From an uncultured Candidatus Saccharibacteria bacterium (GTDB taxonomy: Bacteria > Patescibacteria > Saccharimonadia > Saccharimonadales > CAMLKC01): DNA of 19,141 nt. The stretch covers positions 1-19,141 of the forward strand of contig CAMLKC010000016.1 of assembly GCA_946480595.1 (NCBI GenBank), written 5' to 3'. A program made the translations under genes and the position numbers. The notes below the pieces were generated by a model, which was given only the letters and a program-made list of their open reading frames with translations, was not told the origin of the DNA and searched no databases. This document shows, piece by piece, positions 5,787 to 13,448 of this stretch (its first letter is position 1; every line of letters starts with the position of its first letter).

Positions 5787-7223
5787 CTATTGGCCGGCGG
5801 CTAGTTGTGTCGCTGTTTCTAGCCGTTGCAGCGAAGTTTCTTTGCCGAGCGCTGCCATGGTGTCGTTGAGCGCCGGGCTAAAAGGTGCCCATGAAACGGC
5901 AATGCGAATGAGGCTGAACAGTACACCTGGTTTTTGGCCGGTCGTTTCAAGGAGTCCGTTCAGTGCTTCCTGGATGTTTTCGGGGGTGAACTCGATGTCT
6001 TTAAGCGCGGCGGTTGCCTGTGTCAGTAGTGTCTGTACCTCGCTGTTGTCGAGTTTTTTCAGCTGCTTGTTTTCAGATATCAAGGTCCAGTCGGGCTGCG
6101 GCGCAGCGAAGAAATAGCTAGTCATCATTGGCAGGTCCTTGAGGGTTTTAAGACGATCCTGTACTAGGGAGAGTACGTGCTTTTTACGCTCTTCGTCGGC
6201 GTTTTCCGCACTTTCCGGCCAAAAATCAGCCACGCGGTTATATAGATCACCGAGTTCTAGCTGGCGGATCCATTGACCATTCATCCATAGGAGGCGCTGC
6301 TCGTCAAAACGGGCGCCGCTGCGCTGAACGCGGTCAAGGCTGAACTTTTCGATCAGCTCTTCCTTTGAAAAAATCTCTTGTTCGGTGCCGTCGTTCCAGC
6401 CAAGGCTGGCAATGAAGTTTGTCAGCGCTTCTGGCAGAATGCCGTCACGAATATAGTCGAGCACGTCTTTTGCGCCGTCGCGTTTGCCGAGTTTTTTGCC
6501 GCCGGTTGCCGCCAAAATGTGCGGCATGGTTGCAAAAATCGGGCGCTCTAGGCCGAGGGCTTCATAAATGTTGAGGTAATTTGGTTGGCTAGAGATGAAT
6601 TCTTGCCCGCGAATAATATGCGTGACTTCCATTTCAGCGTCGTCGACGATGTGAGCGAAATTGTAGGTTGGGTAGCCATCGGATTTTATGAGAATAATAT
6701 CGTCAATTACTTCGGCTCCCGTAGACAGCTCGCCCATGACTTCGTCGTGCCATGTGTAGCTTTTTGGGTCGCTCTTAAGGCGAAGCGGCATCGTACCGTC
6801 CCAAGCTGGGGGGTTTTCCGGGCGGTGGTTGCGGTACAAAAATGGTTGTTTGTTGGCCTTGGCGCTGTCGCGGAATGCCTGGAGTTCCTCGGGGGTGTAT
6901 GGGTCGGCATAGGCGCGGCCGGCGTCAATGAGTTTTTGCGCCCATGCTTTGTAGATTTCGAGGCGGTCACTCTGCTTGTATGGTCCGAATGGCCCGCCGA
7001 TCTCGATACCTTCGTCGTACTGGATACCAAGTACTTCAAGGCACTTCAAAAGATGATCCGCACTTCCCTCTACCTCACGTTTTTTGTCGGTATCTTCAAG
7101 GCGCAGGATAAACTTGCCGCCCTCGTGCCGGGCAACGAGGTACGCAAAAAGGCCGGTACGGATATTACCGACATGTAGAAAGCCGGTCGGGCTGGGTGCA
7201 AAACGGGTACGAACAGTAGTCAT
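5787..7223 (-). CDS. gltX: Glutamyl-tRNA synthetase
   Basis: 478 residues, the usual bacterial length. FAPSPTGFLHVGN (8-20) holds the HIGH-type motif as HVGN, followed by RTGLFAY; RLEDTDKKR comes next; KLGKR (244-248) is the KMSKS-type loop within GGKKLGKRDGA. The C-terminal anticodon-binding helical domain is present, with LLETTGQKPGVLFSLIRIAV near the end. It charges tRNA-Glu in the cytosol. Bacteria without GlnRS also use GluRS to mischarge tRNA-Gln, but this window does not show which applies. The start is supported by TGGTATAAT 10 bases upstream. It is probably transcribed alone, since the downstream DUF3048 gene has its own promoter in the 38-base gap. Confidence 0.97.
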   Translation of the reverse strand: MTTVRTRFAPSPTGFLHVGNIRTGLFAYLVARHEGGKFILRLEDTDKKREVEGSADHLLKCLEVLGIQYDEGIEIGGPFGPYKQSDRLEIYKAWAQKLIDAGRAYADPYTPEELQAFRDSAKANKQPFLYRNHRPENPPAWDGTMPLRLKSDPKSYTWHDEVMGELSTGAEVIDDIILIKSDGYPTYNFAHIVDDAEMEVTHIIRGQEFISSQPNYLNIYEALGLERPIFATMPHILAATGGKKLGKRDGAKDVLDYIRDGILPEALTNFIASLGWNDGTEQEIFSKEELIEKFSLDRVQRSGARFDEQRLLWMNGQWIRQLELGDLYNRVADFWPESAENADEERKKHVLSLVQDRLKTLKDLPMMTSYFFAAPQPDWTLISENKQLKKLDNSEVQTLLTQATAALKDIEFTPENIQEALNGLLETTGQKPGVLFSLIRIAVSWAPFSPALNDTMAALGKETSLQRLETATQLAAGQ

Positions 7224-7233
7224 AATTAGACTA

Positions 7234-7242
7234 ATTATACCA
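7234..7242 (-). promoter_or_regulatory. Extended -10 promoter of gltX
   Basis: TGGTATAAT on the minus strand lies 10 bases before ATG 7223, with no good -35 at 16-18 bases. The expected leader is about 4 bases and lacks a Shine-Dalgarno. The box is identical to that of the DUF3048 gene. Confidence 0.7.
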
Positions 7243-7267
7243 TGGTTTTATGTTTGGTCTCTGTGCT

Positions 7268-8194
7268 TTACATGCTTGTCGCAATATGGCGGATCTGGTC
7301 GCCAGAGAGTGGCGCGTCGCCGTGGATGGTATAGAGGACGCCTGCGTTGACCCATGCAGCGTTGCCGCCGTAGGTGTAAATGGTCAGTCCGTGTTCATCG
7401 TACGTAATATAGTTGTCGCCAGCCTTGTCTTTGATGTAGTTCTCAAGTACGGCGCTGGAATCCCAGCTGGTCTTGGACTGTGAAACGGTGAAGTTTTGCG
7501 GGCCGGAGTTGGAGGCGAATTTCATTGTCACTTGTCCCTGTGTGTAGGCGACCGGGCCGTTCAGGCTGTAGCCGTCTGGGTGGTACGAAGGAAACGATGC
7601 GTTAACGCCTGCTTGTGCTGCCGCCACGCGAACAGAGAGGCTCGGCATATTGAGATACGTAAAATACCCGCCAAGGAGCAGTAGCGCCAGTGATGCAGAG
7701 GCGACGCTTAAGACGCGTGGGTAGCGCTTTGTCTTGCGAACTTGTTGGTGGTTGGCGCTGTGGCTTGGCGCGGCATCGAGCGACTCTTGTATGGCCTCCG
7801 CCTTAATAACCGCGGCAGGCTTTGGCGCTGGTTGCGCCTGCGGTTTCATTTGCATAGCAGCCTGTTTGTGGTGTACGCGCTGCGCGATCGGGTGCGGTAC
7901 GTGGTGGTCAGAGGCCGAGGGCACCGGCTTTTTCGCTGCTACGGGGTGCGGTGCGAACTTCGTTACTCCAGCGTGGCGTGAAATATCGGGGCGGACTTTT
8001 GGCTGGCTGTGGGATGAGACTGCCGGACCGGCCTTTTTTACGATACGGCGGTTGAGCGTTTGGGATTTTTGAACGGTGTGATGAACCGTATTCGAAGGGT
8101 GTGATTCCGCGGGCTGGTGCGTGGGCGTACTGTCAACGGGCATTCCAGTATGGACGTCATACATCCGGCCGTTGATCGTGACTGTTTTGCTCAT
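7268..8194 (-). CDS. Membrane-anchored protein, His/Pro-rich N-terminus, DUF4367-like outer domain
   Basis: 308 residues. Residues 1-155 form a low-complexity cytoplasmic region rich in His, Pro, Ala, Gln and Lys. One transmembrane helix follows at ~160-181, then an outer domain of about 125 residues (FPSYHPDGYSLNGPVAYTQGQVTMKF... to the C-terminal SGDQIRHIATSM). The outer domain resembles DUF4367, an extracytoplasmic fold found on anti-sigma-like and envelope proteins, with the typical WxxxGxxYxIxG strand pattern near the end; this match is by eye. The first residues, MSKTVTINGRMYDVHTGMPV, look like a small structured cap. ATG 8194 is preceded by GGGGA about 8 bases upstream, so this gene has a leader with a ribosome site. 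It is divergent from the PEGA gene and near the sortase, which fits an envelope role. Confidence 0.75.
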   Translation of the reverse strand: MSKTVTINGRMYDVHTGMPVDSTPTHQPAESHPSNTVHHTVQKSQTLNRRIVKKAGPAVSSHSQPKVRPDISRHAGVTKFAPHPVAAKKPVPSASDHHVPHPIAQRVHHKQAAMQMKPQAQPAPKPAAVIKAEAIQESLDAAPSHSANHQQVRKTKRYPRVLSVASASLALLLLGGYFTYLNMPSLSVRVAAAQAGVNASFPSYHPDGYSLNGPVAYTQGQVTMKFASNSGPQNFTVSQSKTSWDSSAVLENYIKDKAGDNYITYDEHGLTIYTYGGNAAWVNAGVLYTIHGDAPLSGDQIRHIATSM

Positions 8195-8303
8195 GCTCGC
8201 ATCCCCTACTTTCTGATTTGGCAGCGTTTTACCGCATATGTTTGTTACATTTCATAGTAGGTAAAATAAGGCGATTATGCAAGTAGTTTTAGGGTGGAGG
8301 TTG

Positions 8304-8309
8304 TATAAT
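8304..8309 (+). promoter_or_regulatory. -10 box of the PEGA-domain gene, leaderless layout
   Basis: TATAAT at 8304-8309 ends 8 bases before ATG 8318, so the expected start falls at or one to two bases before the initiation codon. No clear -35 was found. The 123-base divergent gap (8195-8317) otherwise holds an AT-rich stretch and the GGGGA ribosome site of the opposite gene. Confidence 0.6.
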
Positions 8310-8317
8310 ATAAGGTA

Positions 8318-9790
8318 ATGTATCACCAACCATCTAAACGCAAATTGCTGATTCGGCGTATCGCTTCCTATGGGTTTATGACGATTGCCGTTGTAACCCT
8401 TGTGACTGTGCTTGTTTTTATTATGCTAGGCTATCGTTACAACGGTAACGACGGAAAAATTGAGCAAGGCGGCCTGGTCCAGTTTGACTCAAAACCAAAT
8501 GGCGCCAACGTTACCATTGACGGCGTACCGTTTAAGACCCGGACACCGTCCAAAGCAACGCTTACTTCGGGCAGCCACTTTATAAAGATGGAACGTAATG
8601 GCTACAACCCTTGGCAAAAAAGCGTCGATATTGTTCCTGGATCGGTATTGTGGCTCAGTTACACGCGGTTTGTGCCGGTAAACCTACAGGCAGAAAGTAC
8701 GGCCGATCTGCAAACCGTGACAAGCACTTCGGTGTCACCTGACGACAAGTGGATGGCAATTAAAGAAAAAGCTGATACGCCCGAGATCAAGCTGGCTGAT
8801 ATTAGTAACGATAAAGTTGCCATGTCGACTGTGACGATTCCTTCCGAGGCGTATACTCACCCGGCGCAGGGCAAATCGCAGTCGTTTACGATTTCTGACT
8901 GGGACTCCGGTAGCCGCTACCTAATGGTCAAGCATATCTATGGCGGTGATCGTATAGAGTGGCTAGTGGTAGACACCCGTGACGGCACAGCAACCAAAAA
9001 CGTTACCCGTCTGCTTGATATCCAGGCCACGAAGATCGTTTTTAGCGGTAATGATAGTCAGACGCTATATGCTCAGATTGGCGGCGATGTCCGCAAGATC
9101 GACCTAGGTGCAGCGACCCTTTCCCGCCCACTGGTGACGGATGCGGCCGAGTTCTCTATTTTTGACCAACGGACCATCGTGTACACGACGACGCTTAACC
9201 CCGAAACTAAGACCCGGACCGTCGGCTACTACGAAGATGGCGACCCGCAGGCAACGACTATCAAGAGCTTTAAAGATGACGGTAAAGCACCGCTGCATAT
9301 TGCGCTTGGCCGGTACTTTGGCAAGATATACGAAACCGTTGCGTATGGCGATAAGGTAACTGTTTACGTTGGAGACGGCGACCTGCCCGAGACGGCCGCT
9401 GAAGCCGCAAACCTAAAAGAAGTTGCCTCGCTGGACTTCCCTGGCGGTGTACGGTACCTCACTAATCGAACGGCTGGCCGCTTTGTTATTGCCCAGCGCG
9501 GTGACACGTTTAAAACCTATGACCTTGAACTGAAAAAAGAAACAACCACCAAAGTGAAGGGCGGCAGTAAAGTCACGCAAAAGCTTGAGTGGCTCGATGG
9601 CTATACGGCACTTGGCGACCGCGACGGCATGCTCCGTCTTTATGAGTTTGACGGCACTAACCAGCACGATATTATGCCCGTTGTTCCAGGATTCAGCGTG
9701 ACATTGAGCCCGAACGCAAAATACCTCTACGGCATTAGCAAAGACAGCTCGGGGTATCACTTAGAGCGCGTGCAGATGATACTATCGTAG
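8318..9790 (+). CDS. PEGA-domain membrane protein with beta-propeller-like region
   Basis: 490 residues. A basic N-terminus and one transmembrane helix (~19-38) are followed by a PEGA domain (~52-106: GGLVQFDSKPNGANVTIDG to GYNPWQKSVDI), a small beta fold of surface proteins. The remaining ~370 residues form repeated beta-strand blocks resembling a WD40/TolB-type propeller, including TSTSVSPDDKWMAIKE, FVIAQRGDTFKTYDLE and FSVTLSPNAKYLYGISKDS, without exact repeats. The bulk should lie outside the membrane. No sorting signal (LPxTG-like) is present, so it is not an obvious sortase substrate. Role unknown, perhaps envelope structure or cell contact. The next gene starts three bases after its stop. 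Confidence 0.82.
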   Translation: MYHQPSKRKLLIRRIASYGFMTIAVVTLVTVLVFIMLGYRYNGNDGKIEQGGLVQFDSKPNGANVTIDGVPFKTRTPSKATLTSGSHFIKMERNGYNPWQKSVDIVPGSVLWLSYTRFVPVNLQAESTADLQTVTSTSVSPDDKWMAIKEKADTPEIKLADISNDKVAMSTVTIPSEAYTHPAQGKSQSFTISDWDSGSRYLMVKHIYGGDRIEWLVVDTRDGTATKNVTRLLDIQATKIVFSGNDSQTLYAQIGGDVRKIDLGAATLSRPLVTDAAEFSIFDQRTIVYTTTLNPETKTRTVGYYEDGDPQATTIKSFKDDGKAPLHIALGRYFGKIYETVAYGDKVTVYVGDGDLPETAAEAANLKEVASLDFPGGVRYLTNRTAGRFVIAQRGDTFKTYDLELKKETTTKVKGGSKVTQKLEWLDGYTALGDRDGMLRLYEFDGTNQHDIMPVVPGFSVTLSPNAKYLYGISKDSSGYHLERVQMILS

Positions 9791-9793
9791 TAT
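9779..9793 (+). repeat. Small inverted repeat over the PEGA-gene stop codon
   Basis: ATACTA (9779-9784), TCG and TAGTAT (9788-9793) form a perfect 6-bp inverted repeat that contains the TAG stop of the PEGA gene and ends at the ATG of the next gene. ATACTA occurs once more at 9798-9803. It may influence re-initiation on the second gene, or be chance. Confidence 0.3.
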
Positions 9794-10228
9794 ATGGATA
9801 CTACTCCCCGCTTCACCGGACGCATGTTTGATAAGTTTATCGCCGCAGTATTGGCGATCGCGGGCGTTTGGTTCGGGTGGATGGCTGTCGTGTATGTCGT
9901 CGGGAATTTTTCGGGCTATTTGGACTGGTGGCCGCTCTCTGTGGCGTGCATGGCTATTTTAGTAGCCTTTTGTTTTACGTTTGCGATCCGGGTATTTATG
10001 GGCTGCAGAATTAACGTATTCGCGCTGACTGTCGCCAGCGTCGTTGCTTTATTCGCTTTAATCGCAGGCGCGTTCATGCTGTTTAATTCGAGCGCTACGG
10101 CTGTCGAATTTTTGATGGCAATACTACTGTTTATTTTCTTCTTGCCATACGCTTCAGGAGTTGCAGCCACACTGGCTATCCTCGGTTTTGTGGCCCTTTT
10201 TTGGCCGGCAAAGAAATCAATAAGCTAA
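9794..10228 (+). CDS. Small four-helix membrane protein
   Basis: 144 residues, almost wholly hydrophobic, with helices at roughly 13-37, 47-67, 74-97 and 104-137 and a short basic C-terminus (PAKKSIS). I recognise no family and see no transport or catalytic signature. The ATG lies three bases after the stop of the PEGA gene with no Shine-Dalgarno, so it is probably translated by coupling as the second gene of a two-gene transcript. It ends two bases before the stop of the convergent sortase gene, with no hairpin between them, so the two transcripts probably overlap. An accessory to the PEGA protein is a reasonable guess only. Confidence 0.75.
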   Translation: MDTTPRFTGRMFDKFIAAVLAIAGVWFGWMAVVYVVGNFSGYLDWWPLSVACMAILVAFCFTFAIRVFMGCRINVFALTVASVVALFALIAGAFMLFNSSATAVEFLMAILLFIFFLPYASGVAATLAILGFVALFWPAKKSIS

Positions 10229-10229
10229 T

Positions 10230-11531
10230 CTACTCGTCGTTGCCGCCGAAAATGCGCTCGAGAAACGTCGGTGAATCACCGGGAATGGTCGTGGTTTTGC
10301 TGTTGCCTGAGTCGGCTGGGGCGGCTGAGGCATTCGTTGGGTCTGGACTCACCTGCTCTGCCGTGACGAGCAATCGGTTAAGCGATGTGCCAAGTGGCGT
10401 ACAGGTAATGAGCGTCAGGATAGGCTTGTCGGTTTTGTAGACGAGCTTGTTCACCTGCGTTGGTTTTACGACCTCTGTTCGGGTAACGGTGTAGGTGTAG
10501 CGCTTGCCTTGGTAATTGACAAAGACAGAGTCACCTTTTACCAAGTGGTCGAGCCTAGCAAAGATAAACTTATAGTCACCCTTGTCGATGACGTCGTTAC
10601 TAGAGTGTCCCGAGAGGACGGTATTGCCTACCTGTCCGGGATGGCTGTTGGCGCCAGGAATGCCAAACCATGCTACGCCGCCTTGCATGGCGGTCATTTG
10701 TGAGTTGTAGTCGGGCTTGGTATTCCACACGACCGGCACGTCGACGTTGATTTTTGGAATAATCAGTTTTGGCTCGTCACTGACCGCGACATCTGTTGAC
10801 GGGTTGATGATGATATTTGCCGGATCGACGCCGCCCGGGCTAATGTACGCCTGGACATTTGCCATAAGTACCCGGTTGTACTGCAGGAAAAGGAATAGCA
10901 CGACAACACAAAGCGCAGCCGTGATTGGTACGAAATGACGGCTTTTTCGGACTTTTTGCGCCGATGTGCGGACATTTTGCAGCAGCTTTCCGCGCAGGTC
11001 GTAAAGCGCCTCGCTGCGTGAAAGCGTCTCAGGCTCGTTATCTTTTAGTGGCGCTATCTGCTGTGGTTGTGACGGCTGGTGCTGCGAGGAGGCCTCCTGC
11101 GCCTTTGCCTCTAGTGTTTGCCGCGCGCGGTACACCTGCCCCATGTAGTAGCGTTCGTAGTACTTTTGGTAATAGTCCTGCCATGCGCTGTGGTATTGCT
11201 TCCATTGGTCGGCCTGAACCTGCTCGGTATAACTGTGGCTGCGTTCGTAGGGGTTCGGAGCTTCTTCTTGAGCTGGCTGCTGTTTTTCGGCTGGAGTCGC
11301 AGCAGGTTGCTGCTGAGGTTGTGCAACTGGAGCTACTGGCGTGGTTTGCGGAGTTGGCGTGGTTGTATTGCCAGCATAGATGCTGTTTACTTGGTCGCGT
11401 ACAATGTTTGCCGCAGCTGCGTTGATAGCTGTAGAGTTACCGCGTGACGGAATATCGGGTCCCTGCAACGAAGCCCGCTGGGGAACGAGCGGTGCGTTAG
11501 GGCGCTTATCGTTGGGATTACTAGGGTTCAT
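10230..11531 (-). CDS. Class D/E-like sortase with long cytoplasmic N-terminus
   Basis: 433 residues from ATG 11531. The C-terminal catalytic domain has the sortase triad: H309 in TVLSGHSSND, C377 in LITCTPLG and R386 in LNRLLVTAEQ. PKINVDVPVVW and GGVAWFGIPG are the expected early strands. A transmembrane helix lies at ~201-217. The first 200 residues are cytoplasmic and unusual: a Pro/Gln/Thr-rich stretch (~54-95), then nine Tyr within residues 101-134. After the catalytic domain comes a disordered tail (~395-433). Sortases join surface proteins to the envelope or to each other by transpeptidation at a C-terminal sorting signal; no substrate with such a signal is in the window. ATG 11531 is preferred over ATG 11552 because AGGA lies about 10 bases before it and a TACAAT box at 11560-11555 would place the transcript start inside the longer version. 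Confidence 0.92.
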   Translation of the reverse strand: MNPSNPNDKRPNAPLVPQRASLQGPDIPSRGNSTAINAAAANIVRDQVNSIYAGNTTTPTPQTTPVAPVAQPQQQPAATPAEKQQPAQEEAPNPYERSHSYTEQVQADQWKQYHSAWQDYYQKYYERYYMGQVYRARQTLEAKAQEASSQHQPSQPQQIAPLKDNEPETLSRSEALYDLRGKLLQNVRTSAQKVRKSRHFVPITAALCVVVLFLFLQYNRVLMANVQAYISPGGVDPANIIINPSTDVAVSDEPKLIIPKINVDVPVVWNTKPDYNSQMTAMQGGVAWFGIPGANSHPGQVGNTVLSGHSSNDVIDKGDYKFIFARLDHLVKGDSVFVNYQGKRYTYTVTRTEVVKPTQVNKLVYKTDKPILTLITCTPLGTSLNRLLVTAEQVSPDPTNASAAPADSGNSKTTTIPGDSPTFLERIFGGNDE

Positions 11532-11554
11532 GGTCTGGATTCCTACTATCATCT

Positions 11555-11560
11555 ATTGTA
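11555..11560 (-). promoter_or_regulatory. Possible -10 box of the sortase gene
   Basis: TACAAT on the minus strand lies 23 bases before ATG 11531, giving an expected leader of about 16 bases that carries the AGGA ribosome site. It sits within the palindrome ATTGTACAAT, between the divergent sortase and tRNA-Leu genes, so the plus strand could also use this region. No clear -35 was found. Confidence 0.4.
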
Positions 11561-11587
11561 CAATACATTGGTACAAGCCGATACTAT

Positions 11588-11675
11588 GCCGCGATGGTGG
11601 AATCGGTAGACACGCTAGACTCAAAATCTGGTGAGCATTACGCTCGTGCCGGTTCAAGTCCGGCTCGCGGTACCA
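11588..11675 (+). tRNA. tRNA-Leu(CAA)
   Basis: The acceptor stem GCCGCGA pairs with TCGCGGT near the 3' end, followed by discriminator A and an encoded CCA. The anticodon stem CTAGA/TCTGG encloses loop CTCAAAA, giving anticodon CAA (reads UUG). A long variable arm (GAGC-ATTA-CGCTC region) and T arm GCCGG-TTCAAGT-CCGGC confirm a class II leucine tRNA. It is 88 bases long including CCA. It is flanked by a strong terminator and by an AT-rich gene pair. Confidence 0.97.
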
Positions 11676-11713
11676 AAGTAAAAAGACGATCTATTCGGTC
11701 GTCTTTTTACTTT
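11675..11713. terminator. Bidirectional terminator between tRNA-Leu and the TPR gene
   Basis: A perfect 15-bp stem (11675-11689 with 11699-11713) around a 9-base loop carries an A-run on one arm and a T-run on the other, so it works as an intrinsic terminator in both directions. It begins at the last base of the tRNA CCA and ends one base before the minus-strand TPR stop codon. Confidence 0.85.
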
Positions 11714-11714
11714 G

Positions 11715-13445
11715 CTATTTTATCTTCTTCTCTATTGAACGCTGTAATTCTTTCAGCTGACTCAACATTTTTTTATTTACGTCGAATTGAAGTCCTTTTT
11801 GGACGTATTGAAGGGACTTGTTGTAATTCATCTTTGAATAATAGTACTTGGCAAATTCATAATTAGAGAAAAGGATATTCATATCGCGATTAAAACTATC
11901 GGATATTGTCGCAAAAGCCTTCTCGTATAGCTCCTGCGCAGCTGAGGGATTGTCATTATAGAGCTCAAACAGTGCATTGGTCGAAATCACTATAGGGCTA
12001 TCTCCTGCTTTATCGAGATAGGGCTTAGCTAGAGGAAGGCGTTCGAGTTTAATGAGGTTGTAGGCGAGGTTGTTGTACACTAAGTCTCTTAGAAAAGGAC
12101 TCAGATTCGTAACGCTAAAATTATTCTCAAAATCTTGAAGAATCTTGAGCGCATGTGCATTATCAAGGTCTGCGACTGAATAGATATAACTCAAATTCAG
12201 AATTACATCAGCTCGTGATTTATCTATGCTATAAGCTCGCTCGGAGAGCTCTCGCGCTTCTTCTAAATTATGCTCATCGATCAATGTTCGGATTCGATAC
12301 GAGAGAGCCGGTATGTTATTCGGGAACATCTTCAGGATGCTTTTTGCGGCTATCGATGCATCTTCTTTGTGGTCTGTCTTGATAGATAATTCAAGGAGGT
12401 TATTTAAAATAACGCCATGGATTTGAGGATGAGGAGAAATTCCTAGTGCGTTGAGATGATCGGCTGCTTGTCGGTAGAGGCGCCTGGCGTCATTTGTCTT
12501 CCCCTGGCGATTATAGTTCACGCCGAGATTATTGAGAAAAATAGAGTTAAATGGATATTTTTTTAGTAGATTTTCGTGAATATTGATAGCATCTTGTTGG
12601 TCAGGATTTATATCCCCTGATAATTGCGCTAGACTGCCGAGCCATTTATCTTCCAAGGGCAAATCGAGAGCTTTAGCTTTGCTTAGTATAGCGAGAGCTT
12701 TCTTATTGTTATCTAAGGTGAGGTATGTAGAGGCTAAGTTTTGATAGGCATACACGAATTTAGGATTTATTCTAATTGCTCGCATGAAATATTTAGTGGC
12801 ACTCTGAGGACTTTTGCGTGCGACATATGAGACTCCGAGATTGTTTGCTGCATGGATAAACTCCGGATGTTCTCGTTCTAGCGATTGGAACTCCAGAAAT
12901 GCAGCCTTGGATTTACCCAATTTTAACAAGGCAACGCCGTAAAGGTTTCTTATGTCTGGGCTATCGTGGTAATGTGTGCTGTATTGGGCGAATATGTGTA
13001 TACGCTCTTCGGTTAAATCTTTGCTAAAGAAAAGAATGAAGTTTAGATAGCCGATAATATCGTTATAACTGGATGATTTTTCAAGCAGGAGTTTGTGAAA
13101 ATGTTCTGCTTCATCGAGCTCCCTCTTTTCGGTATATAAACGGATAATCCTGCGAAGTATATGGATTGAATTATTTGTCAGTCTCAAGGATTTTAGATAA
13201 TATCTCTCGGCTAATTTGTACGACTGCTTGGAATAGTGAATGTCGGCCAATTCTATTAAGGCGACAACGTTATCCGTACTCCTAAGGCTCTCTTTAGCTC
13301 TTTTTTCTATTAATTGCTTCAAGACATCATTGTAATCAAGCGTATCAACCTTAAGTCGATTATCCTTTAAATACGAAGGGTCAGGACGAGTATCCTCGTA
13401 TGCGCTGATCGGTGTATCAACTTTTGGTTGCTGTAGTAACTGCAT
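11715..13445 (-). CDS. Tetratricopeptide-repeat protein paired with a protein kinase
   Basis: 576 residues, almost entirely helical repeats. About nine TPR units are visible, for example ALIELADIHYSKQSYKLAER, NNLGVSYVARKSPQSATKYF, YQNLASTYLTLDNNKKALAI, NNLGVNYNRQGKTNDARRLY and YNNLAYNLIKLERLPLAKPY, with the usual small/large residue spacing. There is no signal peptide or membrane helix, so it should be a cytosolic binding scaffold. The N-terminal ~60 residues (MQLLQQPKVDTPISAYEDTR...) are non-repeat and could carry the kinase contact or phosphorylation sites. It starts three bases after the kinase stop. A TATAAT box lies 7 bases before its ATG inside the kinase's last codons, so it may also have its own leaderless transcript. 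Composition is markedly AT-rich. Ligand and role are unknown. Confidence 0.88.
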   Translation of the reverse strand: MQLLQQPKVDTPISAYEDTRPDPSYLKDNRLKVDTLDYNDVLKQLIEKRAKESLRSTDNVVALIELADIHYSKQSYKLAERYYLKSLRLTNNSIHILRRIIRLYTEKRELDEAEHFHKLLLEKSSSYNDIIGYLNFILFFSKDLTEERIHIFAQYSTHYHDSPDIRNLYGVALLKLGKSKAAFLEFQSLEREHPEFIHAANNLGVSYVARKSPQSATKYFMRAIRINPKFVYAYQNLASTYLTLDNNKKALAILSKAKALDLPLEDKWLGSLAQLSGDINPDQQDAINIHENLLKKYPFNSIFLNNLGVNYNRQGKTNDARRLYRQAADHLNALGISPHPQIHGVILNNLLELSIKTDHKEDASIAAKSILKMFPNNIPALSYRIRTLIDEHNLEEARELSERAYSIDKSRADVILNLSYIYSVADLDNAHALKILQDFENNFSVTNLSPFLRDLVYNNLAYNLIKLERLPLAKPYLDKAGDSPIVISTNALFELYNDNPSAAQELYEKAFATISDSFNRDMNILFSNYEFAKYYYSKMNYNKSLQYVQKGLQFDVNKKMLSQLKELQRSIEKKIK

Positions 13446-13448
13446 TGG

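Noticed and set aside
7268..11531. A sortase substrate encoded next to the sortase
   Set aside because: None of the nearby envelope proteins ends in an LPxTG-like motif followed by a hydrophobic helix and basic tail.
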